Shown here in pieces: positions 34,899-46,756 of a DNA stretch of 64,000 bases; positions within the stretch are counted from its first letter, which is position 1; the number at the start of each line of letters is the position of its first letter. The stretch spans positions 238,998,609 through 239,062,608 of the forward strand of contig CP136061.1 in the NCBI GenBank assembly GCA_032622095.1, written 5' to 3'. The notes under the pieces were generated by a model that saw only the letters and a list, made by a program, of their open reading frames with translations, was not told where the DNA came from and searched no databases. This DNA is from Siphonodentalium dalli. Taxonomy: Eukaryota; Mollusca; Scaphopoda; Gadilida; Siphonodentaliidae. Both the position numbers and the translations under genes were made by a program.

Positions 34899-35814
34899 TT
34901 AAGTAAAAAAGAATTTTACTTAAGTGAAATAAAACACAGTTTTTATTTAACTTAAGTAAAATTCTTTTTTACTTAAGTAAAATAAATGAACATTTGGGTT
35001 TATTTCACTTAAGTGAAATAAACGCCATCTACCGGTCATCGATAGATGTCATTTATTTTACATAAGTAAAATAAAGTGCAACCAGGTGTTAAGAGTTATT
35101 AATGATTTCCCCCAATCAGTTTAGAGACCAACGCCAAATACCACCAAACCACACGTGACCTTGTTATAAGGACAGAATGATATTATCACCAACCTCATGC
35201 AATAAAATTGAGAACATTCCACACCCACTGCCATTACCGCAATAATCAGAGAAAACTGCTAAAATGTGTGATGCGTTTGTGTTTGATGCTTATTGTGCTG
35301 GGAACGAGATATAATCACATATCATACTCTTTTAAATATCAGATTTATGGAGGCATGGATTTAGTACGATTGTTTATTGCTTCAAATGTGCTTGCTGCAG
35401 CGAGCGAGACCATTGGTGAATTGGTATAGCAACATAATGCCAACATTATATGCCGACATTCCAAGTTCGGAGTTGCGGTACAATAGTTAGTGACCACCAG
35501 CTGTGGCCGGCTGCAGCTTTCTGTAGCTTTCTACTGCGCATGCCTAGCCAGCTACGACTGTAGCCTGGGTTGCTCAAATACACTCATAATACACAACGGG
35601 AGATAACTTTCTCATACGGTGACGAACATGAACAGCACTCCCGGCGCACGTGCCAAGGGAGCAATTATTAGTTTGCAAGATGACTCTCATAGTGGGCGCT
35701 TTATTTCACTTAAGTGAAATAAACGCCATCTACCGGTCATCGATAGATGTCATTTATTTTACTTAAGTAAAATTAATGCATTATTTTACTTAAGTAGAAT
35801 TCTTTTTTACTTAA

Positions 35815-36771
35815 GGGTCAGACGCACGTTTGGCCAAAATTTCCTGGTATTTCAAAATGTATTTTCTCTAAATCTATCAGGAATATCTTTGTGAAATTTT
35901 GTACAAGAGATTATTGTGGTACCATACATAAGAACCATTGGACATTTGGTTATTATAATCTCATTTACTTTACTTTTATGGCATGAAAAATCTTTAAAAT
36001 TTCACTGTGTTCAGGTACCGAGAACTACTGTAAAACAGATTTTTTTCGAAAGTGCATTCCATATATACATGATATCATATCTGAAGATCATGAGAGGAGA
36101 CTTAATTTTTCTTGATTAATGAAATTTAATGATTATTTTCATTCAGAAAGACAACTACCATAAATATTTTTTTATTATTGAGAATTGTCATGCCATGCTT
36201 GTTGGTCATTGAAAAATTGGGCTCAGTTGAGTTCTGGGTCATGGGTTCATAACCAAGTAAAATCTGACCACCATATCTCTTAACTCGGTGGCCTAATTTC
36301 TGTTGATTGCTCCCTGCTTGAGTGGACAGCACCACATTTGAACATTTGTTTTCATTGGGCTGGCATATTTGTGACTGCTTTATTCTTCATTCTAATACTT
36401 GGGGTATGATGCTATAATATGCAATTAAAAAGCTAACTCAACATTATGATACAAATGAAGCCTCCTCTCATGGAGTCAAGACAATAAGCTATTTGATGGT
36501 TGACATGTTGTTTGAAATTATAAATTTTTCTGGCAGTTCTCGGTACCTAAAGGGACAGAAACGAAACAAATATTTTCAACCTCTCAAATGTATTAAAATC
36601 CATTATTGTTATTGTCTCTTTATAATTGCTCTGATTCTATATATAATGACAATTATCATATGTAAAATTCAAGATTTTTCGCCAGATAGATCCAGAGAAA
36701 TTCTTTGTTGAAAATCACTTGCCATTTCTGGCTGGATTTACTGTGATTTATGCAAAACGTGCGTCTCCCCC
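35815..36771 (+). mobile_element. TTAA-site element L1 (GGGTCAGACGCACGTTT ends)
   Basis: 957 bp between TTAA at 35811-35814 and 36772-36775. The left end is GGGTCAGACGCACGTTT; the right end reads GGGGGAGACGCACGTTT in complement. It shares no internal sequence with the K elements, so it is a separate TTAA-specific family that chose the same kind of palindrome. The phrases 'ggtaccgagaactactgta' (36015) and 'cagttctcggtacc' (36534) are internal inverted repeats. No transposase. Confidence 0.82.
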
Positions 36772-37037
36772 TTAAGTAAAATAAAGGTCATTTTTTATTT
36801 TACTTAAGTAAAAAAGAATTCTACTTAAGTTAAAACATGGTTAATTTTACTTAATTCTTTTTTACTTAAGTAAAATAAAAAATGACCGTTATTTCACTTA
36901 AGTGAAATAAAATGACATTTTATTTCACTTAAGTAAAATAAAGTGTAATTTTATTTTACTTAAGTAAAATTAATATTAAATAGCGGTTTGGCTTGCCATA
37001 CCTGAGGTGGTGCCCTGCAACTTCACACACTGTCTTA

Positions 37038-37640
37038 GGGTCAGACGCATGTTTTTTCCCCAACTTTCCTGATAGTTTAAAAAGGATTTTCTAAAAACTG
37101 TCTGGAATATAGTATTGAAATGTGGTACAAGCAATTATTGTAACATCATAATATGTAAGAACTGTCAAATTATGTTCATGCAGATATACTACCACTCATA
37201 CAATATGTTTTATATTTAAGAATTTTCGTGCTATAAAACTTTGGGCTTGCATTAGTTTTATATCATAGGTCTATAGCTAAAATCCCAGCTGACCAGGCAC
37301 CGCTAACACTGTGGCCTATTTCCAGTTGATTGCTCTCAGGTTGAGTGGACTGGCCTGCATATATATATATATATACACACACCAATTTGTTTTTTATTGG
37401 ATTGAAATATTTGTGACTGCTTTTAATATTTTTCAGTGTAATATATGAGGGTATATGTATGGTGTTATATCATGCAATTAAAAACATAACTCAATATTAT
37501 GACATAAACGAATATAGCCAACATAATAAGCTATTTGGTGATTGCATTGTTGTTTGAAATTATTAATTATTTGAGTAGTTCTTGGTACCTAAAATGACAA
37601 AACTTTCAATTGTATTAAAATCCAATGTTTTTGTCTGAAA
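37038..37640 (+). mobile_element. Second copy of L element, right end lost
   Basis: It starts GGGTCAGACGCATGTTTT after TTA and follows L1 through 'gttgattgctc' (37328) and 'agttcttggtacctaaa' (37577) to 'gtattaaaatccaatg'. It then passes into an A-rich tract (37640-37700). It lies just outside the fold-back host element. Confidence 0.7.
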
Positions 37641-38685
37641 AAAAAATTAAACAAAAAACAACGAAAACAAATGAGAAAAAGAAAAAAGAAAAGAAACGAA
37701 CGTATAGCGTTGAGACATGCATGATAGATTCCGATCCGAAAATGAACCCAGGTTGCGGTTATTCTACAGAACGTGATAAATGGTTAACATGTCTGCTCTG
37801 ACTGGGAGTCGTGGCAATGACGCGATTGGTACACAGAATTAAATTATACCCCTGACCCAGACTCGTCCACCATAAGACACACCAGTGGCTTTTTGCGGTG
37901 ATCGGCGCCCCACCGAGACACAGTGTTGGTGATAGGCGGACAAATTATTCCTTGCGGACACATCCCAAGAAGCAGGGCTCCAAATTAGCGCCGGGAAAAT
38001 TAGACGTTAATCGAATGACAGTAGCAGATGGTGACGGGTTCCTGGCAATCTAGCGCCCTCTAGCGGCAGTTCGCACCCATTTGTTTCAACGAGAAGCCTA
38101 CTAAATCAGCCATAATTGTCGAGTAATGTCTAAGATTTAGCTTCCTGTTTTTGCGACAGTCTCTTGGCCCGAAAATAAAAATCGTCTAGTTAGTTGTATG
38201 TGCTTATGTGTAAAACTGTCTTGTGTTTATGTAAATTGAAAGTGCTCAGCACTCATGACTCATGGCAATCACAATTTCCAGCCGCGATTACTGGATATAT
38301 GGGAATTTGAAAAGAATAATGATGTAAATTATTTACATGCAAAATGATAAAGAAATCAGTTTCCTTAAACTGTTCAGGTTCATGGCAACGAGATGGCAAA
38401 GTGAGATCGGTTATTAGTTGAAAGCTAAACCCATTGTAGAAAGAACAAATTATGGTTGCAGGTTAATTAATTATATTGCTATATAATATTATGCTTTAGT
38501 ATAGATTTATTATTAATATTAATAAGTTTTAGTATATTATTTTGGAAGGAGATACACAGTTATGCGTTATTATTTTGCAATCATAGACGTGTCGATTTTG
38601 AAGTATACAATTTCTTCAGTGGAGTGTTTGTTATATACAACTGAAAACAAACTTGAATGCGCGGTTGCACTAGCACTATTATAGT
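37641..38685. other. No recognised gene or repeat
   Basis: A purine-rich tract (37640-37700) is followed by about 1 kb of apparently unique sequence. I see no conserved coding motif, tRNA or satellite. Confidence 0.4.
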
Positions 38686-38689
38686 TTAA

Positions 38690-39072
38690 CCCTTTACCCA
38701 ACAGAAGGGCCCTGTGCCAATGCATTCTCTTATATATGCGAGTCGACCATAGGTCGCCTCGCATATATAAGAGAATGCATTGGCTTAACACATTAAAAAT
38801 TATAAAATTGTTAAAGAATGTAAGAAAAAATGGTAAAAAAAGATTTTTTTTAGGCCAATGCATTCTCTTATATATGCGAGGCGACCTATGGTCGACTCGC
38901 ATATATAAGAGAATGCATTGGCACAGGGCATAACTGTAACTATCACAATGTGGTCAAGGAGCCGGTTCCAAAGATATCCATATTTGTATGGTTCTATTGA
39001 GACAGTCCGAAGATATTTTAGGCTGTTGAAGCTTTATTTGGCCGGTTTTGGGCCGGTTTGTTGGGTAAAGGG
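38690..39072 (+). mobile_element. Palindromic piggyBac-like MITE, intact copy P2
   Basis: 383 bp between TTAA at 38686-38689 and 39073-39076, with perfect 14-bp inverted ends CCCTTTACCCAACA ... TGTTGGGTAAAGGG. CCC at the terminus plus TTAA is the piggyBac pattern. Inside are two inverted ~65-bp hairpins (38710-38785, 38855-38930). The region from 'aactgtaactatcac' to the right end is single-copy within the element. This is the reference copy for P1. Confidence 0.9.
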
Positions 39073-39076
39073 TTAA

Positions 39077-40140
39077 GTCAGGGATGGGGAGCGAGACTAG
39101 CGACTAAATTTGCCTTCATCTATTTGCAACAATGTGAAACGGCAGACATCGACACTCTCGACTCTAATTTGGCAGAGATCTGTTCAGACATAAAACCAAA
39201 GTGGTTACAATAATCAACGGTCGATAGTTTTTTTTAAAGGAAACACAACAAGCGTCTTTGTTTTGATCTACACACGGCTGTAATATCTAAAGGACAATTG
39301 GTATTTCTACATGTATGTGTGGGACAACTAGAGACGTACACTGCCCCCTCCCCAATGAATCATGACTAACAGTTAATATAGAGTGGTGAATTCTGCTTCT
39401 CGGCTAAGAAAATACGGAATAAAGCAGGGGGGGGGGGGGGCCGGAAAAAAATGCGGACACAACGTACCGGGGGTGGGGGCGTACCTAGGCGTCAAAAATT
39501 TACACGTAAATTTGTCCTTATTCATTTAAGGGGGGGGGTGTTGTCGGAAAAATTTGCATGTAATTTTTCTCCAATATGTATTTTCATACTCACAACTTCA
39601 ATTTTCTCTCATTTATAGAATATGGATTAACCTTAATATCCAAATCATATATACATGAGTAGTACAATCCACCTAAAACTATTTTGGATAACCACTGTCT
39701 TGGTTTACATGTGATATTGACCCCCATTAACCCTCTTAATAATGCCGACTATGTCGGTGTCTACCAGTCGAATGCAGAATTCTAGCCTGCGATCGCTTAT
39801 CTGGCACATTCTTACTGCAGAACTATCCCATGCATGTATTAAACAATTTCTCCTCCAATGGTATCAGAAAACAGTTATATGCTGGTATCTCACTCATCTC
39901 AATTGCATCTTTTTCAAAGTCGAGGTAATGACTAGTTGTCATTTTTTAAAGTGCATACAAAGCGTTGCGATCACCAATATACATGTTTGTACATGTCATG
40001 ACATCACGAGGTACAAATCTGCGTTCTACTGGTAGACAATGACCATTTTAGTCATAATAATCTAAACTAAGTTACCAAGCACCTTCTCGTGAATTGTATG
40101 CTCCGGTGTTTTTTTCGGTTTCCGGTCAAACCGAGTTGTT
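39077..40140. other. No recognised gene; poly-G runs
   Basis: G-runs occur at 39427-39441 and 39530-39538. A 97-codon frame (39742-40035) has no motif that I recognise. Confidence 0.35.
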
Positions 40141-40149
40141 GTCCGGCTG

Positions 40150-40320
40150 GGGTAGATTTGATTTTTTTTCCTGGGGGGGGGGGGGGGGGGCAAATGGTCA
40201 GTGGAAAAAAACTGCAGTTTTTGCTGGGGGGGGGGGGGGGGGGTACCCAAGTCGAAGTAAACAGTTTTTTCCACCCTGTGTCTGCAGTTTTTTTCCGCCC
40301 CCCCCCCCCCTGAATAAAGT
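40150..40320. repeat. Poly-G/poly-C element with 'ctgcagttttt' phrases
   Basis: G-runs at 40170-40190 and 40226-40243 and a C-run at 40299-40311 surround 'aactgcagtttttgctgg' and 'tctgcagtttttttccgcc'. A similar layout (G-run, gtcagaaaaaactgcc, C-run) is seen at 58690-58842. Frames crossing it are Pro- or Gly-rich by-products and not genes. Confidence 0.55.
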
Positions 40321-40744
40321 GCATATATATTTCAACTGTATTATGTTGGATTTCTCACATTTCCAAAGTATATGTAGGGTCTCTAACTTTACTATGGGCC
40401 TATATAGTTCAGAATCAAATAATTTTGAATATTTAGGTTCAATATTAACCTAGTTGTAGACCAGTTGTACGCTCTTTATATATGTGTTTTCACTGTGGCT
40501 CGCGCCATGCAACATAAGCTAAACCTGATTTAGTCCACTATGAGCTTGGCTTATTTTATGCGACCTCTCCGATGCCGAATAAAGGCTCCCGACGGGAGTC
40601 TGATTCAGCAGGGTTAATAGCCAGGTTTATATCCACGCGGGCGTCACGGTGCGCGTGTTACCATTGCAATTAAGCGATACGGCCAACCTGACTCGAGGAA
40701 TAAACCAATCTTATGATGTGTGGATGTAAGATTTTCGAATGAGC

Positions 40745-41175
40745 AACCAATACCATTTGAAAGAGGAAGCTCCAAAACATTATATTCTCAACTTATCCGG
40801 TGTAATAACTGTGGACATGTTGTTTTTGTCGAGTTGCCAACGCGTTCTGTCATCTAGATTGCAGTAAAAAGCAGTATTATTTTCAATGCAGTGGGGATTA
40901 ACTCTATATATAAAGATAGAGTTCTTCCCCTTCCATGAAAAAGTTTGAATTATGTTGCATTCTGGAGGCAAAGGGGAGGGGGGGGGGGGGGAGTCATTCC
41001 ATGATTTCATCAGTTTTCTAGTTCTCTTTGGCATCTTCTGAGGCACAGATGTTTCAAATGGTGATGATTATACTAGTTTAATAATATTTTATGGCATAGA
41101 TTGTTATTAAAACCGTATATCAAGTCACTATAAAAAATAATCGTCGACTCGAAAATTAAGTGAGCCTTTAAGTGA
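40745..41175. repeat. Inverted partner of the repeat at 30420-30640
   Basis: Shared phrases are listed under that entry. This copy also includes a poly-G run (40978-40992) and 'ttgcattctggaggcaaagg', matched by 'ctggcacccagaatgcaac' at 30463. It ends with 'attaagtgagcctttaa'. Confidence 0.6.
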
Positions 41176-41975
41176 ATCTGCATGCGGTCGCAATGTGAAC
41201 AGCTTGTCATCATCGGGTCTCATACCCACTATTGTTTGCACCAGAGATGTGGCAGAGGGGTGGGTCTTCCAACTTTTGTTCTAAATCAACAAGCTGCACG
41301 TAGGCCTACACGTACACCCCATCCCGGTCACAGTTTGCACGTTTTGCCCACTTTTGTCCATATATATTTATATATATTATACGTGTAAGTTTGGCGCCCT
41401 AAAGACTTTCCACCCCTAGTTCGTATCCATGGCAATAGCATGGTAACACGTTACAAGTTAGACAAGTTACACGTACAGGTATAATACACATTTTTATTTC
41501 GTTATTGTGATTAGTAAGTACGGTAACATTGTTCTTTAATTAATACCTTTATTACTTGCAGTTTGTTACGTATGTTATATAGTTATTTTCCAAAGATAAA
41601 TATATAACATAAACCACAACGAAGGTAAATAATGGGGTTCGTTTCCAGTAAAATTTACTTTTTAACCTGATACCACGTGATACTATTTCCCGCCGTTCAG
41701 AGCAAGAACCGGAAGCGAAAAAGAATTGGTATTTTTTCAGCTGACGATCCCCAACAATTTTAATCGGCAGTCCTATCAGATTGGAACAACAGAGTAATGT
41801 ACAGTAGCACATACAACTTGGTGACTACTTTTCGAGTTTGATATTATATTATAGACATTATAGGAGTGTTCACAGCCAATCACAGGCCCCTGGGGGGAAA
41901 TACCAGACATACCGTACCAATATTTGCCAAATCAGTCACATTCAGTGACGAGGGCCCACCAGCTCACAAGCGGTT
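41176..41975. other. No recognised gene
   Basis: AT-rich sequence with the simple run 'tatatatttatatatatta' near 41359. Frames of 68-86 codons have no motif. Confidence 0.35.
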
Positions 41976-43018
41976 CTACTATACGCAGCAAGTCCCTGGA
42001 TATGCAGCAAGTCCCCGGTAAATGCAGCAAGTCCCTGGTAAATGCAGCAAGTCCCTCACACCTAGGGTGGATTACGGCGGTTTAGTCATGCGTGTTTACA
42101 CAACGATATGTTTAATCAGTGGAGGTGCTGATTACAAAGGGCTTTAATCACAGGGCTTTAATTTGATCGTAATACTGATAGATTATTGAAGGGAATTGGA
42201 CTGAATTGTGGGACTGAATCATTGAATGAAAAAATTAAGAGTTGGATTTTTTTTTAGATGTTTTTATTGGTAAATGCAAACAAGTAACATGAGAATAGTA
42301 GAATAGCAACAAAATAAAAATAGAGCACAGTTTTATAAATATACATATATATATAGCAGTGAGCTGAAAGAAAAGTTTATTAGAATAAATTGTATATATA
42401 TGTGGCCAGTAAGGAAAGGGAAAAACCAAGGTATTGAGACATTCGTTTGGGAAGATTTTATTGAATAAAAAAATATTTGGATACATGCTGGGTGTAGATT
42501 TTGCAGAATTATATTTTCTCACATCAGTGAAATAAATAATTAATTAATTAATCACCGACATGTGTTTACGCAGTGAAAACAAACAAATCTTCAAATGAGC
42601 TTCAAAGGAGAAACTCCCAGAAAGTTCCTTTGTCCTACAAAAACAAACACCTGTTCAGTGATTTACGCAGTGAAAACAGGAATATTTTAAAAATATATAA
42701 ATCATATTAATTAAATTATATTAAATAGTAAGTAGAATAAAAGAAATAGCAACTTAATAAAACTTAGAAAAACTATTTTATTTTATATATAAAAATCTAC
42801 AAATACACATCTTAAATAATTATAAAGGGATAAAGATTTCCAATCAATTCTAATCAACTGCCACAGATCATAAATCAAATGGATAATAAAACACTGATTA
42901 AACTCATCAACAACTCCACTAATCCACCCTAGGTGTGAGGGACTTGCTGCATTTACCAGGGACTTGCTGCATTTACCGGGGACTTGCTGCATATCCAGGG
43001 ACTTGCTGCATATAGTAG
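41976..43018. mobile_element. TIR element with 4 x ~20-bp subrepeats in each end
   Basis: The left end is CTACTATACGCAGCAAGTCC followed by repeats of GCAGCAAGTCCCTGG(T/A)A (41983-42060) and 'cctagggtggatta'. The right end (42918-43018) is the same in reverse: 'aatccaccctagg', then four GGGACTTGCTGCAT units and TATAGTAG. The flanks share GGCCC and CTCACAAG (41953-41970; 43019-43032), a possible imperfect target duplication. The interior (42080-42915) is AT-rich without a transposase. Confidence 0.75.
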
Positions 43019-43032
43019 GGCCCCTCACAAGT

Positions 43033-44150
43033 CCCGATTTTTGGCAGAAACACACCAACTGCCACATTGCTTCCAAATTCGCACAATAAGCCATCTCACA
43101 CAAGGTAACACTTCATCTAGTAGCTTATTGTCAATGAATAGTATGAAACTCACTATCTTTTGTCATATAGCCTTTCCACATGGTGTTAGTTTCGTGATAC
43201 ACCCAGTTTGTCTAATTATAGAACTCACTGCATGGAGGCAATGAGGGTTTGCAGATGGCGTACGATGAGTAGTCAAAATTCTACGAAAACACTACTGCGC
43301 AATTCAGTACATTGAACCGTGCAAGTCAGCTGCTAATATGACTTCTTTTACTGGTATATAGAACTAAGACACTGGAAGCAGAGCAGTTTTCGGTCTAGGT
43401 CAGTTGTGGACTGTGTGCACTGCTGCACCATGCAATCATTTTTAACAAAAATACACTAATAACAACAAACCTTGAGTTTAACAGAAACATACGAGTAACT
43501 GCCATAATCGCAGAAAATGTCGAAGACGCCTTTGTCGGGCGATACGCGCAGCAAACATCATATGGAAGGGCCTTAACCTCCTTATATCATATCGAAATCT
43601 TTTAAAATTCCGCTGGATATTTGGAGGTAAAATGATTCGTCAATGGGTGTCCGCCTAATATCTATATACCGGTATACAGTCCAGGAGATATTGGTTGATC
43701 CTTGCAACCCCCAGGACTCAACATCACCCCACTAATTTTCTTCCTTAAGTTCTCATCTACTAGTAAATTGTTTCACTTGTTAACAAGAAAAAAAAGCGGC
43801 CACAGAGACTCCAGACAAGATGGTATCCATCGTTGCGGCCATTTTGTTTGAAATGAGCCAGGTCTCTTTAATCATGATAATAGTAAATATAATATGCTCT
43901 TTATTTTCCACTTGATTCGTTATCCCAATATACAACCCTTACAAACTTGCCAAAAATCTGACACCAAAATGGAGAAAGCATCTATTTTTCACGTTCTTGA
44001 TTATCTTGGTGTTAGACTTTTATTAGTTCTGGGTAAAACCATAAATGCACTGGACTATATGTAGGCATGGAAAAAGGAACATTGCCCTATCAACTTGAGA
44101 CCATCCTGGTTTGATGCTGGCTGATGACGTAATATCAACTCACATAATTA
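43033..44150. other. No recognised gene or repeat
   Basis: Apparently single-copy within this window. It contains 'gcggccattttgtttg' near 43835, but no frame or structural motif supports a gene. Confidence 0.35.
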
Positions 44151-44159
44151 CATTGTCAT

Positions 44160-44303
44160 CTATATACATCCATATATGTATTTGTTGCTATTATTTTGTT
44201 CCATATTCAATGTTCTTGTCTTGTTATTCTATGTTAATGTACATTTGACCATACATGGTGTAACGTACAAATAAACTTTGATTGATTGATTGATTGATTG
44301 ATT
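44160..44303 (+). mobile_element. 3' end of a retroposon with (GATT)n tail
   Basis: AATAAACTTTGATT at 44270-44284 continues as GATTGATTGATTGATT to 44303. AATAAA plus a tetranucleotide tail is typical of some LINE/SINE 3' ends. The 5' boundary is unclear. Confidence 0.6.
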
Positions 44304-44317
44304 ATTCCTTAGTGACA

Positions 44318-44770
44318 AGGCTGTAAATAGTGTGTTTGTCATTTGCAGAATGTGTTTCCCAGAGGGTGAATTTAGTGACGGTATCCCGCACAATGGGCTG
44401 GCATCACCAAATTCACCCTCTTGGTACCTCATTCTGTTTAGGCCTCATCTTCTGGGAAGTATCTATAGTATCAAATTAACATTGTTTTCAGTTACTTTTT
44501 TTCTTCTCTTCAGTTCTATATCCCCTAATTTGCAAAAGATAAAATGGATAATCTCGGTGACTAATGGATGAACATCACCAACTTCAACTTGAACTTTGGA
44601 GAATGTCAATCTGATCATAGGTCTCCCATAGCAGTTGAGGCCTAAGTAGAATGAGGTACCCAGAGGGTGATTTGGTAACTAACCCACCATGCAGGATAGC
44701 GTCACTAAATTCACCCTCTGGGGGACCTCATTCTGCAAATTACAGACACACTATTTGCAGTCTTGCTTGG
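44318..44770 (+). mobile_element. Hairpin element B2, long form
   Basis: The outer inverted ends CAAGGCTGTAAATAGTGTG ... CACTATTTGCAGTCTTG enclose two AGAATG/CATTCT palindromes (44345-44440 and 44652-44735) and a middle section from 'cttctgggaagtatctata' to 'ggtctcccatagcag'. The same middle is seen at 59985-60185 and, inverted, at 51860-52060. Non-coding. Confidence 0.7.
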
Positions 44771-44861
44771 TGAATGCCCAGAGTCCCATTAATACTAAAA
44801 TGATGTATGTCATACTATCAAAACTTTTCCTGATAGGATAATTCTGACTGGGTTGTTTTAA

Positions 44862-45040
44862 CCCTTTCATGATGGGAGCTGCGCTGGTGCAGCATTGAAG
44901 GATAAATATTGTTAGGCCATTGCATTTTCTTATATACGCGAGGCTCCCTATGGAGACTGCCTATACATGTAGTCTATATAAGAGAATGCATTGGCACAGG
45001 ATCTTTAATGTGCACCAGTGCAGCTCCTGACCAGAAAGGG
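44862..45040 (+). mobile_element. Palindromic TTAA MITE, copy P3
   Basis: It starts after TTAA (44858-44861) with CCCTTTCATGATGGGAGC and ends 'gcagctcctgaccagaaaggg'. The right TTAA has become CTAA. The centre is one hairpin module, 'ttgttaggccattgcatt' ... 'gagaatgcattggcacagg'. The ends differ from P1/P2, but the hairpin is the same module. Confidence 0.75.
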
Positions 45041-45436
45041 CTAAAGCGATATGAACTGAGGGTGTTTTCTCCTTATCCTGAGAAGTCGGGGGGGGGGGGG
45101 GGGGGGGGGGCTGTAAACCACAAAAACATCAACAATAAAATGTTGTTTCTCATGAATTGGTTTCACTTTTAAAATGTTCAATTAATTTCTTTACCTATAT
45201 TTAACAAGACAAAATAGAATAAAAACAACAAGATTCAAGGGGAAGCATATTTTAACTTGATCCTTCATATTAAAGTAATGTTAATTTTTTTTATATTGTA
45301 TTAACCTACACCTGTGTTTTGATCCTGAGTTTTTCTGTGAAATAATTAACTATTGAATATCAGTCTCTTGAGTTCACTCTCAGAACATTTCAAATTCTTT
45401 TTTTCCTTTATGAAGGACAATAGCGCATTGAGAGGA
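45041..45436. other. No gene; 22-bp poly-G run
   Basis: A run of about 22 G lies at 45089-45110. The remainder is AT-rich. Confidence 0.4.
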
Positions 45437-45838
45437 CTATAGTAGGTTTGTTAACCTGATCATCATCGGTAACACTAGCATTTCTTTGTCTTCATTCTTA
45501 TTTAATAAATTCAATTCAAAATCAAAGATACTAAGTCTTGATCGATGGCTTGTTGTCGGTCTGGTATCTCCACAATGGGGTTGATTAAATTTTTCTGGTT
45601 TCAGTTGTTGGTGACACATCTCGGCTGGCTGATGGAATAACAGTGTCGGCCTGTCAGAATTGACAAAGTTGTAGCTTGTCCTTGGCAGACAGTCATATGT
45701 CAACCTTAATAATGTCTGATGAGTTCGTCTAAATTGTGAGACAAACACAAGACACAGACTGTACACTGTGAGTATGACTCTAGACAGAAGATTGTCGAGC
45801 ATAGAATATGAATGTCTGCACTGATTTGGAAAACACAC
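45437..45838 (-). CDS. 133-codon open frame, hypothetical
   Basis: This is the longest frame in the window outside Gypsy pol and the LINE fragment. The product starts MCFPNQCRHSYSMLDNLLSR and has a hydrophobic stretch (VILTVYSLCLVFVSQF, residues ~20-35) that could be a membrane segment or signal anchor. The second half is polar (HRSRLSIFDFELNLLNKNED). I recognise no family. No splice sites or neighbouring exons support it, and in AT-rich repeat DNA a frame of this length can arise by chance. Chance is my preferred reading. Confidence 0.15.
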   Translation of the reverse strand: MCFPNQCRHSYSMLDNLLSRVILTVYSLCLVFVSQFRRTHQTLLRLTYDCLPRTSYNFVNSDRPTLLFHQPAEMCHQQLKPEKFNQPHCGDTRPTTSHRSRLSIFDFELNLLNKNEDKEMLVLPMMIRLTNLL

Positions 45839-45954
45839 AGGCTAAAGTGAAAAAAGAAGGAAATTAAGGCCATGGTTAATTAATTTTATGTTTAGCGCCT
45901 ATCGCAGCATTTGACTTTTCAGCAGAAAATAATAACGCATTTGTTTATTTATTG

Positions 45955-46420
45955 GCCCAATGCAGAGTTTGATTGAGTGTCCCCGGCAGCCATATTGTAT
46001 TTTACTCTTTGCATCACTAAATACTTTGACACACCCTACATACCACATCTCTGATCTGATCATCACCAAACTTCATATGGATCATCGGGGTGACCTCTTG
46101 ATGGGAACGAGTCATTTTGGGGTCATTCGGCCAAAAAATATGGCCACCAATGGCCATTTTGGATTTTACTCTTTGTATGACTAAATATTTCTACAAAATC
46201 CATTAGCATGGGTTATAGACCGATCTGTTTGATTTATCTTCATGAAATTTGTCATGGATGTTGACATTGAGATGTAGATGGGAATGAGTCATTTTGGGGT
46301 CATTCAGCAAAAAAACATGGCTGCCGGTGGCCATTTTAGAATTTACTCTTTGCATCACTAAATCCTTTGGCACACCCTACAGACCACATCCCTCCATTTA
46401 ACTGTCAACCATTAAATTAT
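45955..46420 (+). repeat. ~180-bp tandem duplication, 'ggccatttt' family
   Basis: Two full units and part of a third share 'gccattttggattttactctttg', 'gggaacgagtcattttgggg' and 'cattcggccaaaaaa' in the same order. The family recurs in reverse at 58545-58645. Non-coding. Confidence 0.7.
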
Positions 46421-46756
46421 TCCCCTACCTAAGTTGAGCTACAGTGTCATTGATACTTTCATTTAGTGATGTTCTGATAATCGGAATCGGTCATCGGCCG
46501 ATTATAGCCTATCGGATATTAATCGTACCTTGCAGTTGAACATCGGCTTTTACCGATTGTCAAAACAAACAGAAACGTTCTAGTATCTAAGCACAATATG
46601 CACACTTTAATAAATGAACGCAATACAACCGTGGCTTTGGGTATTAGATATTTGACAATCTGGCCAGATTTCATTGAATAAAATGCTGATAAATAACACG
46701 TTTTGGGCAATTTTATACTATAATTGACTGGTTAGGCTGAGCATTATTTTTGGGCA
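46421..46756. other. Short ATCGG-rich inverted segment, no gene
   Basis: 'gataatcggaatcggtc', 'atcggccgattatagcc' and 'atcggcttttaccgatt' within 46470-46560 form overlapping inverted repeats. Otherwise nothing is recognised. Confidence 0.35.

Larger units (their letters stand above)
31629..37000. mobile_element. Fold-back element of TTTTACTTAAGTAAAA repeats carrying six TTAA insertions
   Basis: The outer inverted ends TATGGCAAGCCAAACCGC (31629) and its complement (ending 37000) extend ~45 bp, through TTTAATATTAATTTTACTT. They are flanked by CCTGAG (31623-31628 and 37001-37006), a candidate 6-bp duplication. The body is a series of TTTTACTTAAGTAAAA or TTTCACTTAAGTGAAA palindromes spaced by short filler. 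Five of these sites hold inserted elements (K1; K2 plus K3; K4; K5; L1). A ~600-bp core (35090-35695) has no palindromes and no clear gene. Without the insertions the element would be only ~1.4 kb. Confidence 0.8.

Noticed and set aside
31623-37006. Polinton/Maverick element because of a 6-bp duplication
   Set aside because: The ends do not start AG cleanly, and there is no DNA polymerase, integrase or capsid frame. The body is simple palindromes.
38570-38933. Open frames containing MRVDHRSPRIYKRMHW, repeated at 59231-59479
   Set aside because: The identical peptide on both strands is the translation of the palindromic hairpin module and not a protein family.
40062-40453. Proline- or glycine-rich protein frames
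   Set aside because: They are translations of poly-C/poly-G runs, present on both strands, with no conserved motif.
43790-43870. First exon or CpG-type promoter near 'gcggccattttg'
   Set aside because: There is an isolated phrase only, with no following open frame or splice donor in context.
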